From Sandaracinaceae bacterium (GTDB lineage: Bacteria; Myxococcota_A; Polyangia; Polyangiales; Houyiibacteriaceae), in NCBI GenBank assembly GCA_020633075.1, contig JACKEI010000002.1, positions 806,001-870,000 on the forward strand: a stretch of 64,000 nt of DNA, given 5' to 3'. The translations under genes and the position numbers were made by a program. Positions 53,797 through 61,775 of this stretch are shown in pieces. Every line of letters begins with the position of its first letter. The stretch's first letter is position 1. The notes under the pieces were generated by a model, which was not told where the DNA came from, did not search any database, and was given only the letters and a program-made list of their open reading frames with translations.

Positions 53797-53823
53797 CGCG
53801 GGTTGACCCCGCGCTCCGGAGCG
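53797..53823. promoter_or_regulatory. hairpin and palindrome between cysN and metK
   Basis: CGCGGG-TTGAC-CCCGCG forms a 6-bp stem, and CGCTCCGGAGCG (53812-53823) is a perfect 12-nt palindrome overlapping its end. The first could terminate cysN transcripts; the second could be an operator for metK. Confidence 0.4.
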
Positions 53824-53831
53824 TGCAATTT
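53803..53831 (+). promoter_or_regulatory. candidate metK promoter
   Basis: TTGACC, 17 bp, then CAATTT with a TG one base before it. A leader of about 70 nt would precede the ATG. The palindrome at 53812-53823 lies in the spacer, so repression there is possible. Confidence 0.35.
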
Positions 53832-53906
53832 CGCGCACCTTCCGCACCCGCAACCGAGCTCAGCGAGCTCACCCATGCTCCCCTCGAGCCCACGGTAACA
53901 AGCATC

Positions 53907-55175
53907 ATGGCAGGACAGCTCTTCACCTCCGAGTCCGTCACCGAAGGACACCCCGACAAGGTCTGCGACAAGGTCAGCGACGCCGTCTTGGACGCGCTGC
54001 TGGCGCAGGACCCGCGCTCGCGCGTGGCGTGCGAGACCATGGTCAAGACCGGCTACGCCATCATCGCGGGTGAGATCACCTCGAAGGCGGTCATCGACTA
54101 CCCGACGGTCATCCGCAAGGCCATCCGCGACATCGGCTACACCAGCTCCGACATGGGCTTCGACGCGGACACCTGCGCCGTGCTCTGCGCCGTGGAGCAG
54201 CAGTCCCCGGACATCAGCCAGGGAGTGGACGTGGGCAAGGGGCTCGACAAGGAGCAGGGCGCCGGCGACCAGGGCCTCATGTTCGGCTTCGCCGTGAGCG
54301 AGACCAAGACGCTCATGCCGCTGCCCATCGACCTCAGCCACAAGCTGACCAAGAAGCTCACCGACGTGCGCAAGAAGGGCATCCTCCCCTGGCTGCGCCC
54401 GGACGGTAAGAGCCAGGTCACCGTGGAGTACGACGGCGACAAGCCCGTGCGCATCGACGCCGTGGTGGTCTCCTCGCAGCACGCCGAGAGCATCAAGCAC
54501 AAGGACCTGTACCAGGGCATCCTGGACGAGGTCATCCTGCCGGTGTTGCCGAAGTCGATGGTGGACAAGAAGACCAAGTTCCACATCAACCCCACGGGCC
54601 GCTTCGTGGTGGGTGGCCCCTGCGGTGACGCGGGCCTCACCGGCCGCAAGATCATCGTGGACACCTACGGCGGCATGGGTCGTCACGGCGGCGGCGCCTT
54701 CAGCGGCAAGGACCCCTCCAAGGTGGACCGCAGCGCGGCCTACTTCGGTCGCTACGTGGCCAAGAACATCGTCGCGTCGGGCCTGGCGACGCGCTGCGAG
54801 GTGCAGGTGGCCTACGCCATCGGCGTCGCGCGTCCCATGGGTGTCTACGTGACGACCTTCGGCACGGGCGTCATCCCCGACGAGAAGATCGCCAAGGCCG
54901 TCCGCAGCCTCTTCGACTTCCGCCCGGCAGCCATCATCGAGACACTGGACCTGCTGCGGCCGATCTACAGCCCGACCGCGGCCTACGGGCACTTCGGTCG
55001 CACCGAGAAGACCTTCACCTGGGAGCGCACGGACCGCGCCGAGGAGCTCGCTGCGCTCGTGCCGGCCAAGGCTCCGAAGGCACCGAAGGCCGACAAGGCC
55101 ACGATGGCCGAGAAGGCGCCGAAGGCCGACAAGGCACCGAAGGCCGCCAAGGCACCGAAGGCTGCCAAGGCCTGA
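53907..55175 (+). CDS. metK: S-adenosylmethionine synthase with Lys/Ala/Pro tail
   Basis: 422-residue methionine adenosyltransferase forming AdoMet from Met and ATP. It opens MAGQLFTSESVTEGHPDKVCD. The ATP/metal segment GAGDQGLMFGFA and the phosphate loop GGAFSGKDPSKVDRSAAY are intact. The core ends near residue 385, the usual full length. The last 36 residues (387-422) are a repeat of AKAPKA/ADKAPK units, strongly basic and like histone H1 tails, not part of the family. ATG 53907 is chosen over ATG 53823, whose 28 extra residues are not conserved. It sits 126 bp after cysN. Confidence 0.96.
   Translation: MAGQLFTSESVTEGHPDKVCDKVSDAVLDALLAQDPRSRVACETMVKTGYAIIAGEITSKAVIDYPTVIRKAIRDIGYTSSDMGFDADTCAVLCAVEQQSPDISQGVDVGKGLDKEQGAGDQGLMFGFAVSETKTLMPLPIDLSHKLTKKLTDVRKKGILPWLRPDGKSQVTVEYDGDKPVRIDAVVVSSQHAESIKHKDLYQGILDEVILPVLPKSMVDKKTKFHINPTGRFVVGGPCGDAGLTGRKIIVDTYGGMGRHGGGAFSGKDPSKVDRSAAYFGRYVAKNIVASGLATRCEVQVAYAIGVARPMGVYVTTFGTGVIPDEKIAKAVRSLFDFRPAAIIETLDLLRPIYSPTAAYGHFGRTEKTFTWERTDRAEELAALVPAKAPKAPKADKATMAEKAPKADKAPKAAKAPKAAKA
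55065..55172 (+). repeat. coding repeat for the metK basic tail
   Basis: Tandem imperfect GCCAAGGCACCGAAG-type units of about 15 bp encode the Ala-Lys-Pro tail of MetK. The number of units is likely to vary by slippage. Confidence 0.7.
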
Positions 55176-55199
55176 GGGCGCGCGGCGTCATGGCCATGC

Positions 55200-55205
55200 T
55201 AGGTT
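55200..55205 (+). promoter_or_regulatory. -10-like TAGGTT before the DprE1-like gene
   Basis: TAGGTT ends 7 nt before the ATG at 55213; no ribosome site lies between. Confidence 0.4.
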
Positions 55206-55212
55206 CCTGGAC

Positions 55213-56550
55213 ATGACGCCTCCGCCTTCGGGTCAGATCACCGGCTGGGGCCGGCACAGCGTCGCGGGCGTCGAAGTGCGCTCCGAGGACCTGGAGTCGG
55301 CCAGCCGAGCGGTGCCGTTGTCCCGTGGTCTCGGGCGCAGCTACGGTGACGCGTCCTTGCCGCCGGCCGATGCGCCGCGCGCGCTGAACACCACGCTGGC
55401 GGACCGCATCTTGGGGTTCGACGAGCAGACCGGTGTGCTCCACGCGGAGGCGGGCCTGTCGCTCGAAGAGATGAACCGCCTCTTCCTGCCGAGGCGCTGG
55501 TTCACGCCCGTCACGCCGGGCACCAAGTACGTGACCTTGGGCGGCATGGTGGCCTCGGACGTGCACGGCAAGGGGCAGCATCGGCAGGGCTGCTTCGGCC
55601 ATCACGTGCTGGCGCTGCGCATGCGCGTGGCCGACGGGCGCGTCCTGGTCTGCACCCCTGACCAGCACCCGGACCTCTTCGCCGCGACCGTGGGAGGCAT
55701 GGGCCTCACGGGGCACATCCTGGAGGTCACCGTGCGCATGCAGCGCGTGCCCTCGCCCTGGATCGCGCAGCGCTCCGAGCGCATCCCCAACCTGGACGCC
55801 TTTCTGCATGGGCTCGAGCGGGCGGCTCACGACTGGCCCTACACCGTCGGCTGGATCGACTGCCTCGCGACGGGCTCGGCCATGGGGCGGGGCAACCTCA
55901 TCTCGGGACGCTGGGCGCAGCCCGAGGAGGCGCCGCAGCACCTCCCCCCGGCCAGCCGGCGCTTCCAGCTGAGCTTCGACTACCCGGCGTGGGTGCTCAA
56001 CCGCGCCAGCATCGCCGCCTTCAACGAGCTCAAGTACCGCAGCCAGCTGCGCGCTTCGAGCGAGGACGTGGTGAGCCCCGAGGGCTTCTTCTACCCTCTC
56101 GACCGCATCCGGCACTGGAACCGCCTCTACGGAAAGCGTGGCTTCACGCAGTACCAGTGTGTGCTCCCGCGCGAGGCGGGCCCGGGCGCCGTGCACCGCG
56201 TGATGACGACGCTCACCGAGCGCGGCGGGGCCTCGTTTCTAGCAGTCATCAAGGACTTCGGGCGCGACGGGGCAGGCATGATCTCCTTTCCGCGGCCAGG
56301 CATCACGCTCGCGCTGGACATCCCCCTGCGAGACGGAACGCAGGCGCTGGTGGACGCGCTGAACGAGCAGGTCATCCGGGAGGGGGGGCGCATCTACCTC
56401 ACCAAGGACTCGCTCACGCGCCCCGAGCACTTCCGCGCCATGGACGGCGCGCGCCTCGACGCGTTCAACGCCGTGCGCGACCGCTGGGACCCGGCGCGCA
56501 AGTTCAAGAGCGCGCTGTCCGTGCGCTTGCTGGGCGACCGCCTTTACTGA
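55213..56550 (+). CDS. FAD-linked oxidase of the DprE1 type
   Basis: 445-residue VAO-family flavoprotein. FAD-binding parts are SRGLGRSYGDASLPP near residue 38, VTPGTKYVTLGGMVASDVHGKG near residue 100 (His in the DVHGKG motif is the usual flavin-contact segment of DprE1) and GGMGLTGHILEV. C-terminal KDSLTRPEHFRAMDG and DPARKFKSALSVRL match the family. In mycobacteria DprE1 oxidises decaprenyl-phosphoryl-ribose for arabinan synthesis. No DprE2-type SDR lies directly beside it here, so a polyprenyl-phospho-sugar substrate is only inferred. Confidence 0.88.
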   Translation: MTPPPSGQITGWGRHSVAGVEVRSEDLESASRAVPLSRGLGRSYGDASLPPADAPRALNTTLADRILGFDEQTGVLHAEAGLSLEEMNRLFLPRRWFTPVTPGTKYVTLGGMVASDVHGKGQHRQGCFGHHVLALRMRVADGRVLVCTPDQHPDLFAATVGGMGLTGHILEVTVRMQRVPSPWIAQRSERIPNLDAFLHGLERAAHDWPYTVGWIDCLATGSAMGRGNLISGRWAQPEEAPQHLPPASRRFQLSFDYPAWVLNRASIAAFNELKYRSQLRASSEDVVSPEGFFYPLDRIRHWNRLYGKRGFTQYQCVLPREAGPGAVHRVMTTLTERGGASFLAVIKDFGRDGAGMISFPRPGITLALDIPLRDGTQALVDALNEQVIREGGRIYLTKDSLTRPEHFRAMDGARLDAFNAVRDRWDPARKFKSALSVRLLGDRLY

Positions 56551-56561
56551 CAGGAAATCGG

Positions 56562-56567
56562 TACACT
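56562..56567 (+). promoter_or_regulatory. -10-like TACACT before the second Ser/Thr kinase
   Basis: TACACT ends 10 nt before the ATG at 56578. A similar TACCCT (58821-58826) lies 12 nt before the PEGA gene. Confidence 0.4.
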
Positions 56568-56577
56568 CCCATCCTGG

Positions 56578-58788
56578 ATGCGAACCTGTCCCCGCTGCCA
56601 AGAGTCCTTTGGCCCCACCTTCATCGGCTGCAAGCAGGTGGGCTGCCCCATGCGCATGCCCATGGATCCCAACCTGGGGAAGACCGTTGGCGGGCGCTAC
56701 CGGCTCATCTCGCGGCTCGGGGCGGGCGGGATGTCCACGGTGTACCTGGCCCGACACGTGCTCATCGAGCGCTTGGTGGCCGTCAAGACGCTTCGGCGCG
56801 ACCTGGCGCGTGAGACCATTCAGCGCGACCGCTTCTTGCGCGAAGCGCGCGCCGTCAATCGGGTGAACCACGACAACATCGTGGAGATCACGGACTTCGG
56901 CGAGACCGACGACGGCCTGGTGTTCCTGGTCATGGAGTACGTGCCGGGAGACTCGCTGCTGTCGGCGATGGCCAACGGGCCCATGTCCACCGCGCACGTC
57001 CTCGACCTCGCGCTGCAAGTCGGCTCGGCGCTCGCGCGGGCGCATCAGATGGGCGTGGTCCATCGGGACCTGAAGCCCGAGAACATCCTGCTGGTGCCTC
57101 GCAAGGACTCGTTCCCGCACGTCAAGCTGCTGGACTTCGGCATCGCCAAGATCATGGACGCGCCGTCGCTGACGGGCAGCCAGCAGATCTTCGGGACGCC
57201 CGGCTACATCGCCCCCGAGTACATCAAGGGCAACGAGCTGGACGGCCGGGCCGACCTCTACTCGCTCGGGGTGATCCTCTACGAAGTCGCGACCTTGGCG
57301 CTGCCCTTCGACTACGAGTACCCGGGTGACCTGCTGGTGAAGCACGTCACGGACCCGCCGGTCCCGCCTCGCGAGCGCCGGCCCGAGGTGGATCCGTGCC
57401 TGGAGCAGCTCATCTTGCGCTGCCTGGAGAAGGAGCCCGACGCGCGCTTCCGGGACGCGTACCACTTCGTGGAAGAGGTGACGCGCTGTCGCGAGCGCGT
57501 CGGCAGCGAGGACTCGTGGGGAGCGCTCGGGGTCGTGCAGGCGGACGCGGGCTCGGCGCGACCGGAGGTGAGACAGGCTCACGACGGCGCGCCGCAGGAA
57601 GCGCAGGCAGCCGAATCGCCTCCGGGGGCGCACGCGCTCGTGGACGAGCGTGACGAGGCGCCCACCACGGCGAGCGTGCGGTCCGACAAGCCTCGCCGGG
57701 GCGCGTTCTCCCTCGATGCGACGGTCATCGAGGGGGGCGCCGGGGTCCCGCCCACGGGGTCTGGAAGTCCATCCGCTGCGTCGGAGTCGGCACCCGCGGT
57801 GGGGCCCGTGGCGGCGCGAGGCGCGCCGGACGACGACGTCGTGCCAGCGCCGCGCGCCGGGAAGAGCTCGCCGCTCCTCGACACCCTCGTGGGGCCGGGG
57901 GTCGTGCCCGCCGCCTCGCCGGCGCCAGACTCCGTAGGCGAGCTCGCGCTCGACGACTTCCTGGACCGCACCGTGGGCTTCGACACCATCGACGACACCG
58001 TGGTGGAGACGGCGGGGCCAGCGTCCGGCGCGGCGCGTCCACCGACCAGCACCTACGAGCGCCCGCGCATTCCGTCGGAGCCGAACGACGTCGCGCTGTC
58101 GATGGAGATCGAGCTGCCCCCTGGCGTAGAGGTCCCGCGGACGGCCGACAGCGTCGAGGACATCGGTCTGCTCGGCACGCGCCGCTGGCGCGAGCGCTTC
58201 ACCGCGCTGTCTCACGCCGTGGAGGAGATCGGCGTGCAGCAGCGCGTCCCGGTGGGTATCCACGAGTGCCTCACGCTCGCGCTCGAGGTGCTGCGGGAGA
58301 TCAGTGAGCGGGTCGAAGGAGCCGAGGCCCGCCAACAACAAATGGAGGAGCTCACGGAGCGGGCCCGCCGTGTGCGCTCCGACTTTGGCGGGCAGCAGGA
58401 CCGCATCGCCCAAGAGCTCTCCCTCGCGCGCGGCAAGGTCATCGCGGTTCGCGCCCGCTTCAGCGAGCTGGCGGAAGAGCACGAGCGCGCCGCCGAGAGC
58501 GAGAACCGGGGCGAAGGCACGCCCGGGAGGGCCCTCGGCCTCCGGCACGCCATTCGTGACGTCGAGGACGCCTTGGGGGTGGAGCAACGGCTGTGCCTCA
58601 CGCTCGAAGCAGAGCTGCGCGGCGTCCACACGGAGATGGAGTCGTGGAGCGAAGAACACGAACGCGAGCTCGCCTCCTTGGCCGAGACGAGCACCAAGGA
58701 GCTGACCGATCTAGAGGATCTGATCGAGCGGCTGCGCGGCCCCCTCGACCGCGTCGAGGCCTTCGTGCGCAGCGTCTGGGGTCGCTGA
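56578..58788 (+). CDS. Ser/Thr protein kinase with zinc ribbon and coiled-coil tail
   Basis: 736 residues, soluble. An N-terminal CPRCQESF and GCKQVGCPM pair forms a short zinc-ribbon-like segment (1-25). The kinase domain is about 38-300: LGAGGMSTVYLARH, VAVKTLRR, HRDLKPEN (His162, Asp164), LLDFGIAKI (Asp186) and GTPGYIAPEY. All catalytic residues are kept. A disordered Ala/Pro/Asp-rich region runs from about 310 to 540. The last about 190 residues form a long coiled coil (QQMEELTERARRVRS; RFSELAEEHERAAES). The kinase-ribbon start is typical of Polyangia kinases. It is the first of a plus-strand cluster with PEGA and beta-propeller genes. Confidence 0.92.
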   Translation: MRTCPRCQESFGPTFIGCKQVGCPMRMPMDPNLGKTVGGRYRLISRLGAGGMSTVYLARHVLIERLVAVKTLRRDLARETIQRDRFLREARAVNRVNHDNIVEITDFGETDDGLVFLVMEYVPGDSLLSAMANGPMSTAHVLDLALQVGSALARAHQMGVVHRDLKPENILLVPRKDSFPHVKLLDFGIAKIMDAPSLTGSQQIFGTPGYIAPEYIKGNELDGRADLYSLGVILYEVATLALPFDYEYPGDLLVKHVTDPPVPPRERRPEVDPCLEQLILRCLEKEPDARFRDAYHFVEEVTRCRERVGSEDSWGALGVVQADAGSARPEVRQAHDGAPQEAQAAESPPGAHALVDERDEAPTTASVRSDKPRRGAFSLDATVIEGGAGVPPTGSGSPSAASESAPAVGPVAARGAPDDDVVPAPRAGKSSPLLDTLVGPGVVPAASPAPDSVGELALDDFLDRTVGFDTIDDTVVETAGPASGAARPPTSTYERPRIPSEPNDVALSMEIELPPGVEVPRTADSVEDIGLLGTRRWRERFTALSHAVEEIGVQQRVPVGIHECLTLALEVLREISERVEGAEARQQQMEELTERARRVRSDFGGQQDRIAQELSLARGKVIAVRARFSELAEEHERAAESENRGEGTPGRALGLRHAIRDVEDALGVEQRLCLTLEAELRGVHTEMESWSEEHERELASLAETSTKELTDLEDLIERLRGPLDRVEAFVRSVWGR

Positions 58789-58838
58789 CCACTCGCGGTG
58801 CCTGACGCGGCGTTCGCTGCTACCCTGCGCCGCACGCC

Positions 58839-60020
58839 ATGATGCTCGATCCCACGCACCCTCGTTCCGACCGCCGCAGCCAGCGCCCCGGACGCCATCG
58901 CGCTCCGCGAGAGCGCGATGTGCTCGGCGTCTCCACCACGCTCCTCTTGCTGTCCTTGGCGATGTCCGTGACCCCGCAGGCGCAGGCCCAGCGCGGTCGT
59001 CGCCGGCTCCCTCCCGAGGCGGTGGCGGTGCCGGGCGAGGCTTCGCAGCACGCCGCGCACGCCGCGTTCGTCGCTGGAGACTTCGCCGAGGCAGAGCGCC
59101 TCTACGAGCAGGCCTTCAGCGAGTCCGCAAGCCCGGTCATGTTGGTGGGCCTAGCCGACGCGCGCGAGCGACAGGGCAACGCGGCCGGCGCGGTCGAGGC
59201 CCTCGAGCGCTACCTCGCGCTGCGGCCGGACGCCCCGGACCAGAGCGCGGTCACGGCACGCGTCGCGGCGCTGCGGGCGCTGCGGGGTGTGGTGCTCGTG
59301 ACCGCCGAGCCCCCCGGTGAGGTCTGGCTGGACGGCGAACGCACCGGCTACGTCACGCCGGTGGAGCTCACGCTCCCTCCGGGGCAGCACGGCATCGCGG
59401 TCACGCTGCGCGGGGAGCTCGTTGGCGAGCACGCCGTCGAGGTCCCGTTCGGAGGTCGGACTACCCTCGCCCTTGTCGAAGGTGCGCCGGTGCCTGAGCC
59501 CGTCGAGGGAGCCGAGCAGGGTGACACCGCCGGCGGCGGGGAAGACGCCCTTGGTACGCCTGCCGTCGAGGACACGCCGGACGCCACGGCCGAAGGCGAC
59601 GAGGGGGCACAGAGCGACGCCGTTTCCCTCGAGGGAGACGGAGTGCCGCTGACGGAGCCGGAAGAGACCGCGACGCCCGACGCGCCGAGCCGCTACGAGC
59701 CTCGCCGCGCGGCGGCCATCAGCGCGGGGGTCGCCGCCGGCACCCTGGTCATGGGCACCGTGCTGGGGTTCATGGCGCTCACCGAGCAGTCCAACTTCGA
59801 TGAACACCCTTCCGACCGTGCGGCCGACCGCGGGGAGCGCCTGGCCTTGTTCTCGGACGTGATGTTCGGGGTCGCGGGCATCGCGGCCGTCACCTCGGTC
59901 GTGCTCTACGTCACGGACCGGCGCGCCGCTCGCCAGCAGGACGCCGAGGCGTCGCGCCTGCGCCTCACCCCTCTGGCTGGTCGCCGCGGCGCGGGCTTCG
60001 GCGCGGTGCTGCAGTTCTAG
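58839..60020 (+). CDS. TPR/PEGA-domain exported protein
   Basis: 393 residues. A long basic N-terminus precedes a signal segment (TTLLLLSLAMSVTPQAQAQ). A TPR-like part lies at about 70-135 (FVAGDFAEAERLYEQAF; AAGAVEALERYLALRP). A PEGA domain at about 148-205 (VLVTAEPPGEVWLDGERTGY) is a beta fold common in myxobacterial surface proteins. An acidic linker with two predicted membrane helices follows (AISAGVAAGTLVMGTVLGFMAL; VMFGVAGIAAVTSVVLYV). Function unknown. The start may be ATG 58839 or 58842. It lies 50 bp after the kinase and 12 bp before a small lipoprotein gene. Confidence 0.8.
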   Translation: MMLDPTHPRSDRRSQRPGRHRAPRERDVLGVSTTLLLLSLAMSVTPQAQAQRGRRRLPPEAVAVPGEASQHAAHAAFVAGDFAEAERLYEQAFSESASPVMLVGLADARERQGNAAGAVEALERYLALRPDAPDQSAVTARVAALRALRGVVLVTAEPPGEVWLDGERTGYVTPVELTLPPGQHGIAVTLRGELVGEHAVEVPFGGRTTLALVEGAPVPEPVEGAEQGDTAGGGEDALGTPAVEDTPDATAEGDEGAQSDAVSLEGDGVPLTEPEETATPDAPSRYEPRRAAAISAGVAAGTLVMGTVLGFMALTEQSNFDEHPSDRAADRGERLALFSDVMFGVAGIAAVTSVVLYVTDRRAARQQDAEASRLRLTPLAGRRGAGFGAVLQF

Positions 60021-60032
60021 GAGTAGCTTGGC

Positions 60033-60311
60033 ATGACTCGTACAATCTCGATGCTCACGCGCGTCCTCTCGCTCGTCGGTGCACTGCTCGCGCCAGGCTG
60101 TCAGCTCGTGGTGGACTTCGACCGCGACCGCATCGTCGAGGACGCTGGTGCCACCGACGGAAGCACCACGGACACCGGGGCCGCAGACTCGTCCTCCGAC
60201 GCTTCGAGCGCCGAGGACGCGAGCGCGAGCGACGGCGGCGACGACGCGGGCAGCGGAGACGCCGGGAGCGATGACGCCGCCACCAGCGACGCGGGCGCCG
60301 ATGCGTCCTGA
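60033..60311 (+). CDS. small Asp/Ser/Ala-rich lipoprotein
   Basis: 92 residues. The N-terminal LSLVGALLAPGCQL is a clear signal with lipobox, Cys near residue 23. Everything after VVDFDRDR is low-complexity Asp, Ala, Ser, Gly and Thr, a stalk-like form frequent in myxobacterial surface proteins, usually joined to a larger domain. No domain follows, so it may be a bare spacer or a remnant. AGGAG precedes the ATG by about 10 nt. The genes on either side are 12 and 18 bp away, so it belongs to the kinase-PEGA-propeller cluster. Confidence 0.65.
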   Translation: MTRTISMLTRVLSLVGALLAPGCQLVVDFDRDRIVEDAGATDGSTTDTGAADSSSDASSAEDASASDGGDDAGSGDAGSDDAATSDAGADAS

Positions 60312-60329
60312 GGCGCAGCACCGCCGGCG

Positions 60330-61769
60330 GTGCGTGTGAACGGGCGGCGCCAGACCCTGCTGCTCGTCGCCATGTGGGGTGGCGCGCTCATCAGCGTCGG
60401 CGCCCTGACCGTTGCGCGCATGCGTGACGGTTCGGGCGCGCTCGGCCCGGAGCCGCTGGTCGCTGGTCAGCTGGCAGAGGGGGAGTCCGCTGCCCCACCG
60501 CTGCCGCCGCTGGGCGCGGTGCAGGGGGGGCTCGTTCCCTTTCGCAGCTATCGCGGCGATGCGCGTCACACGGGGCGCACCGCCATCGTGGGGCCGCGCG
60601 AGGCCCACCTGCGCTTTGCGTTCGAGACCGGCGGCATGATCAAGTCTCAGGTGGTGGTCGACGAGGCGGGCCGGCTGTGGTTCGGCACCCTGGGCGCACC
60701 TGGGGTCGGGCTGGACGCGCCGCCGCAGCCTGGTGAGCTGATCGCGCTCGACCGGCAGGGGCGAGTGCTGCTGCGCCGCCCTCTTGGCGCCGACGTCTAC
60801 AGCACCCCCTTGGTCACCAGCGACCGCGTCTACGTCGGGTCCGACGCCGACCGCTTCTTCTCGTTCACCTTCGCGGGCGAGCGGCGCTTCGAGCTGGAGA
60901 CCGACGACGACGCCGACGTCGGGGCGACGCTCGGGCCGAACGACGTCATCTACTTCAGCGCCGGGCGCTCGCTGTGGGCCATCGAGCGGTCGGGCACGGC
61001 GCGCTTCCGCTTCGAAGCGCAGGCCAAGATCTACACCTCCCCCGCCATTGCGCCGGACGGGACCCTCTACGTCGGCGCCCAAGACGACTACCTCTACGCG
61101 CTGTCACCGAGCGGGGAGCAGCGCTGGCGCGTGCGCGCCGGGGATGACATCGACTCGAGCCCGGTCGTAGGGGATGACGGGGCGATCTTCTTTGGCTCGG
61201 ACGACCGCCGCGTGCACGCTGTCGAGCCCAACGGCCATGAGCGCTTCGCGGTCGACGTGGGCGGCTATGTGCGGGCGCCCATCGCGCTCACGCACGACGG
61301 CGGCATCGTCGCTGCGGTCATGGGCCCGCGCCCGCGGGTGGTGTCGCTGGACGCGCAGACGGGCGCCGTGCGCTTCTCCTTCGCGCTGCCGCTGACCGAG
61401 TCGCCCGAGATGGGCGTCTTGTCGGGACCGCTGGTTGACGGTGAGGGCTCCATCTACTTCGGCGGACACGATGACTTCATCTACTCGCTGAGTCGCACGG
61501 GCGGCCTGCGTTGGGCGTTTCGTGTGGAGGGAGACGTGGACGCCCCGCCCATGCTGGACGCGGACGGAACCCTCTACGTGGGTTGCGACGACGGCCGCCT
61601 CTACGCGCTCGCGGGCAACGCCGAGGAGGCCGCTCCCGAGGCGGAGTCGACGGATGCGGGCGTCCAAGCGGTCCCCAGCGCCACACCGGCCGCTCCCGCC
61701 TCCACGCCCGGTGCCGCGCCCGCCGATGATGACGAGGGCACCCCAGGCGCCGCCGCCGGGTCGGACTGA
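60330..61769 (+). CDS. PQQ-type beta-propeller protein
   Basis: 479 residues. One N-terminal hydrophobic segment (LLLVAMWGGALISVGAL) anchors or exports it. Seven or eight propeller blades follow, with repeats such as DGTLYVGAQDDYLYALSPSG, DGAIFFGSDDRRVHAVEPNG and DGTLYVGCDDGRLYALAG. These are BamB/PQQ_2-like repeats; no dehydrogenase Cys pair or PQQ ligands are evident, so a scaffold or binding role is likely. The C-terminus is Ala/Pro-rich. The start is GTG 60330 (GTG 60336 also possible). Convergent with the PATAN-J-TPR gene 6 bp away. Confidence 0.82.
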   Translation: MRVNGRRQTLLLVAMWGGALISVGALTVARMRDGSGALGPEPLVAGQLAEGESAAPPLPPLGAVQGGLVPFRSYRGDARHTGRTAIVGPREAHLRFAFETGGMIKSQVVVDEAGRLWFGTLGAPGVGLDAPPQPGELIALDRQGRVLLRRPLGADVYSTPLVTSDRVYVGSDADRFFSFTFAGERRFELETDDDADVGATLGPNDVIYFSAGRSLWAIERSGTARFRFEAQAKIYTSPAIAPDGTLYVGAQDDYLYALSPSGEQRWRVRAGDDIDSSPVVGDDGAIFFGSDDRRVHAVEPNGHERFAVDVGGYVRAPIALTHDGGIVAAVMGPRPRVVSLDAQTGAVRFSFALPLTESPEMGVLSGPLVDGEGSIYFGGHDDFIYSLSRTGGLRWAFRVEGDVDAPPMLDADGTLYVGCDDGRLYALAGNAEEAAPEAESTDAGVQAVPSATPAAPASTPGAAPADDDEGTPGAAAGSD

Positions 61770-61775
61770 GCTCCT

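Noticed and set aside
53781..53906. Possible SAM or SAH riboswitch before metK
   Set aside because: A hairpin and a palindrome are present, but no conserved riboswitch core could be matched, and the leader is short.
51918..54992. 1024-codon open frame on the minus strand opposite cysN and metK
   Set aside because: Both plus-strand genes are conserved; the antisense frame is a by-product of GC-rich codon use with no domain or start signal.
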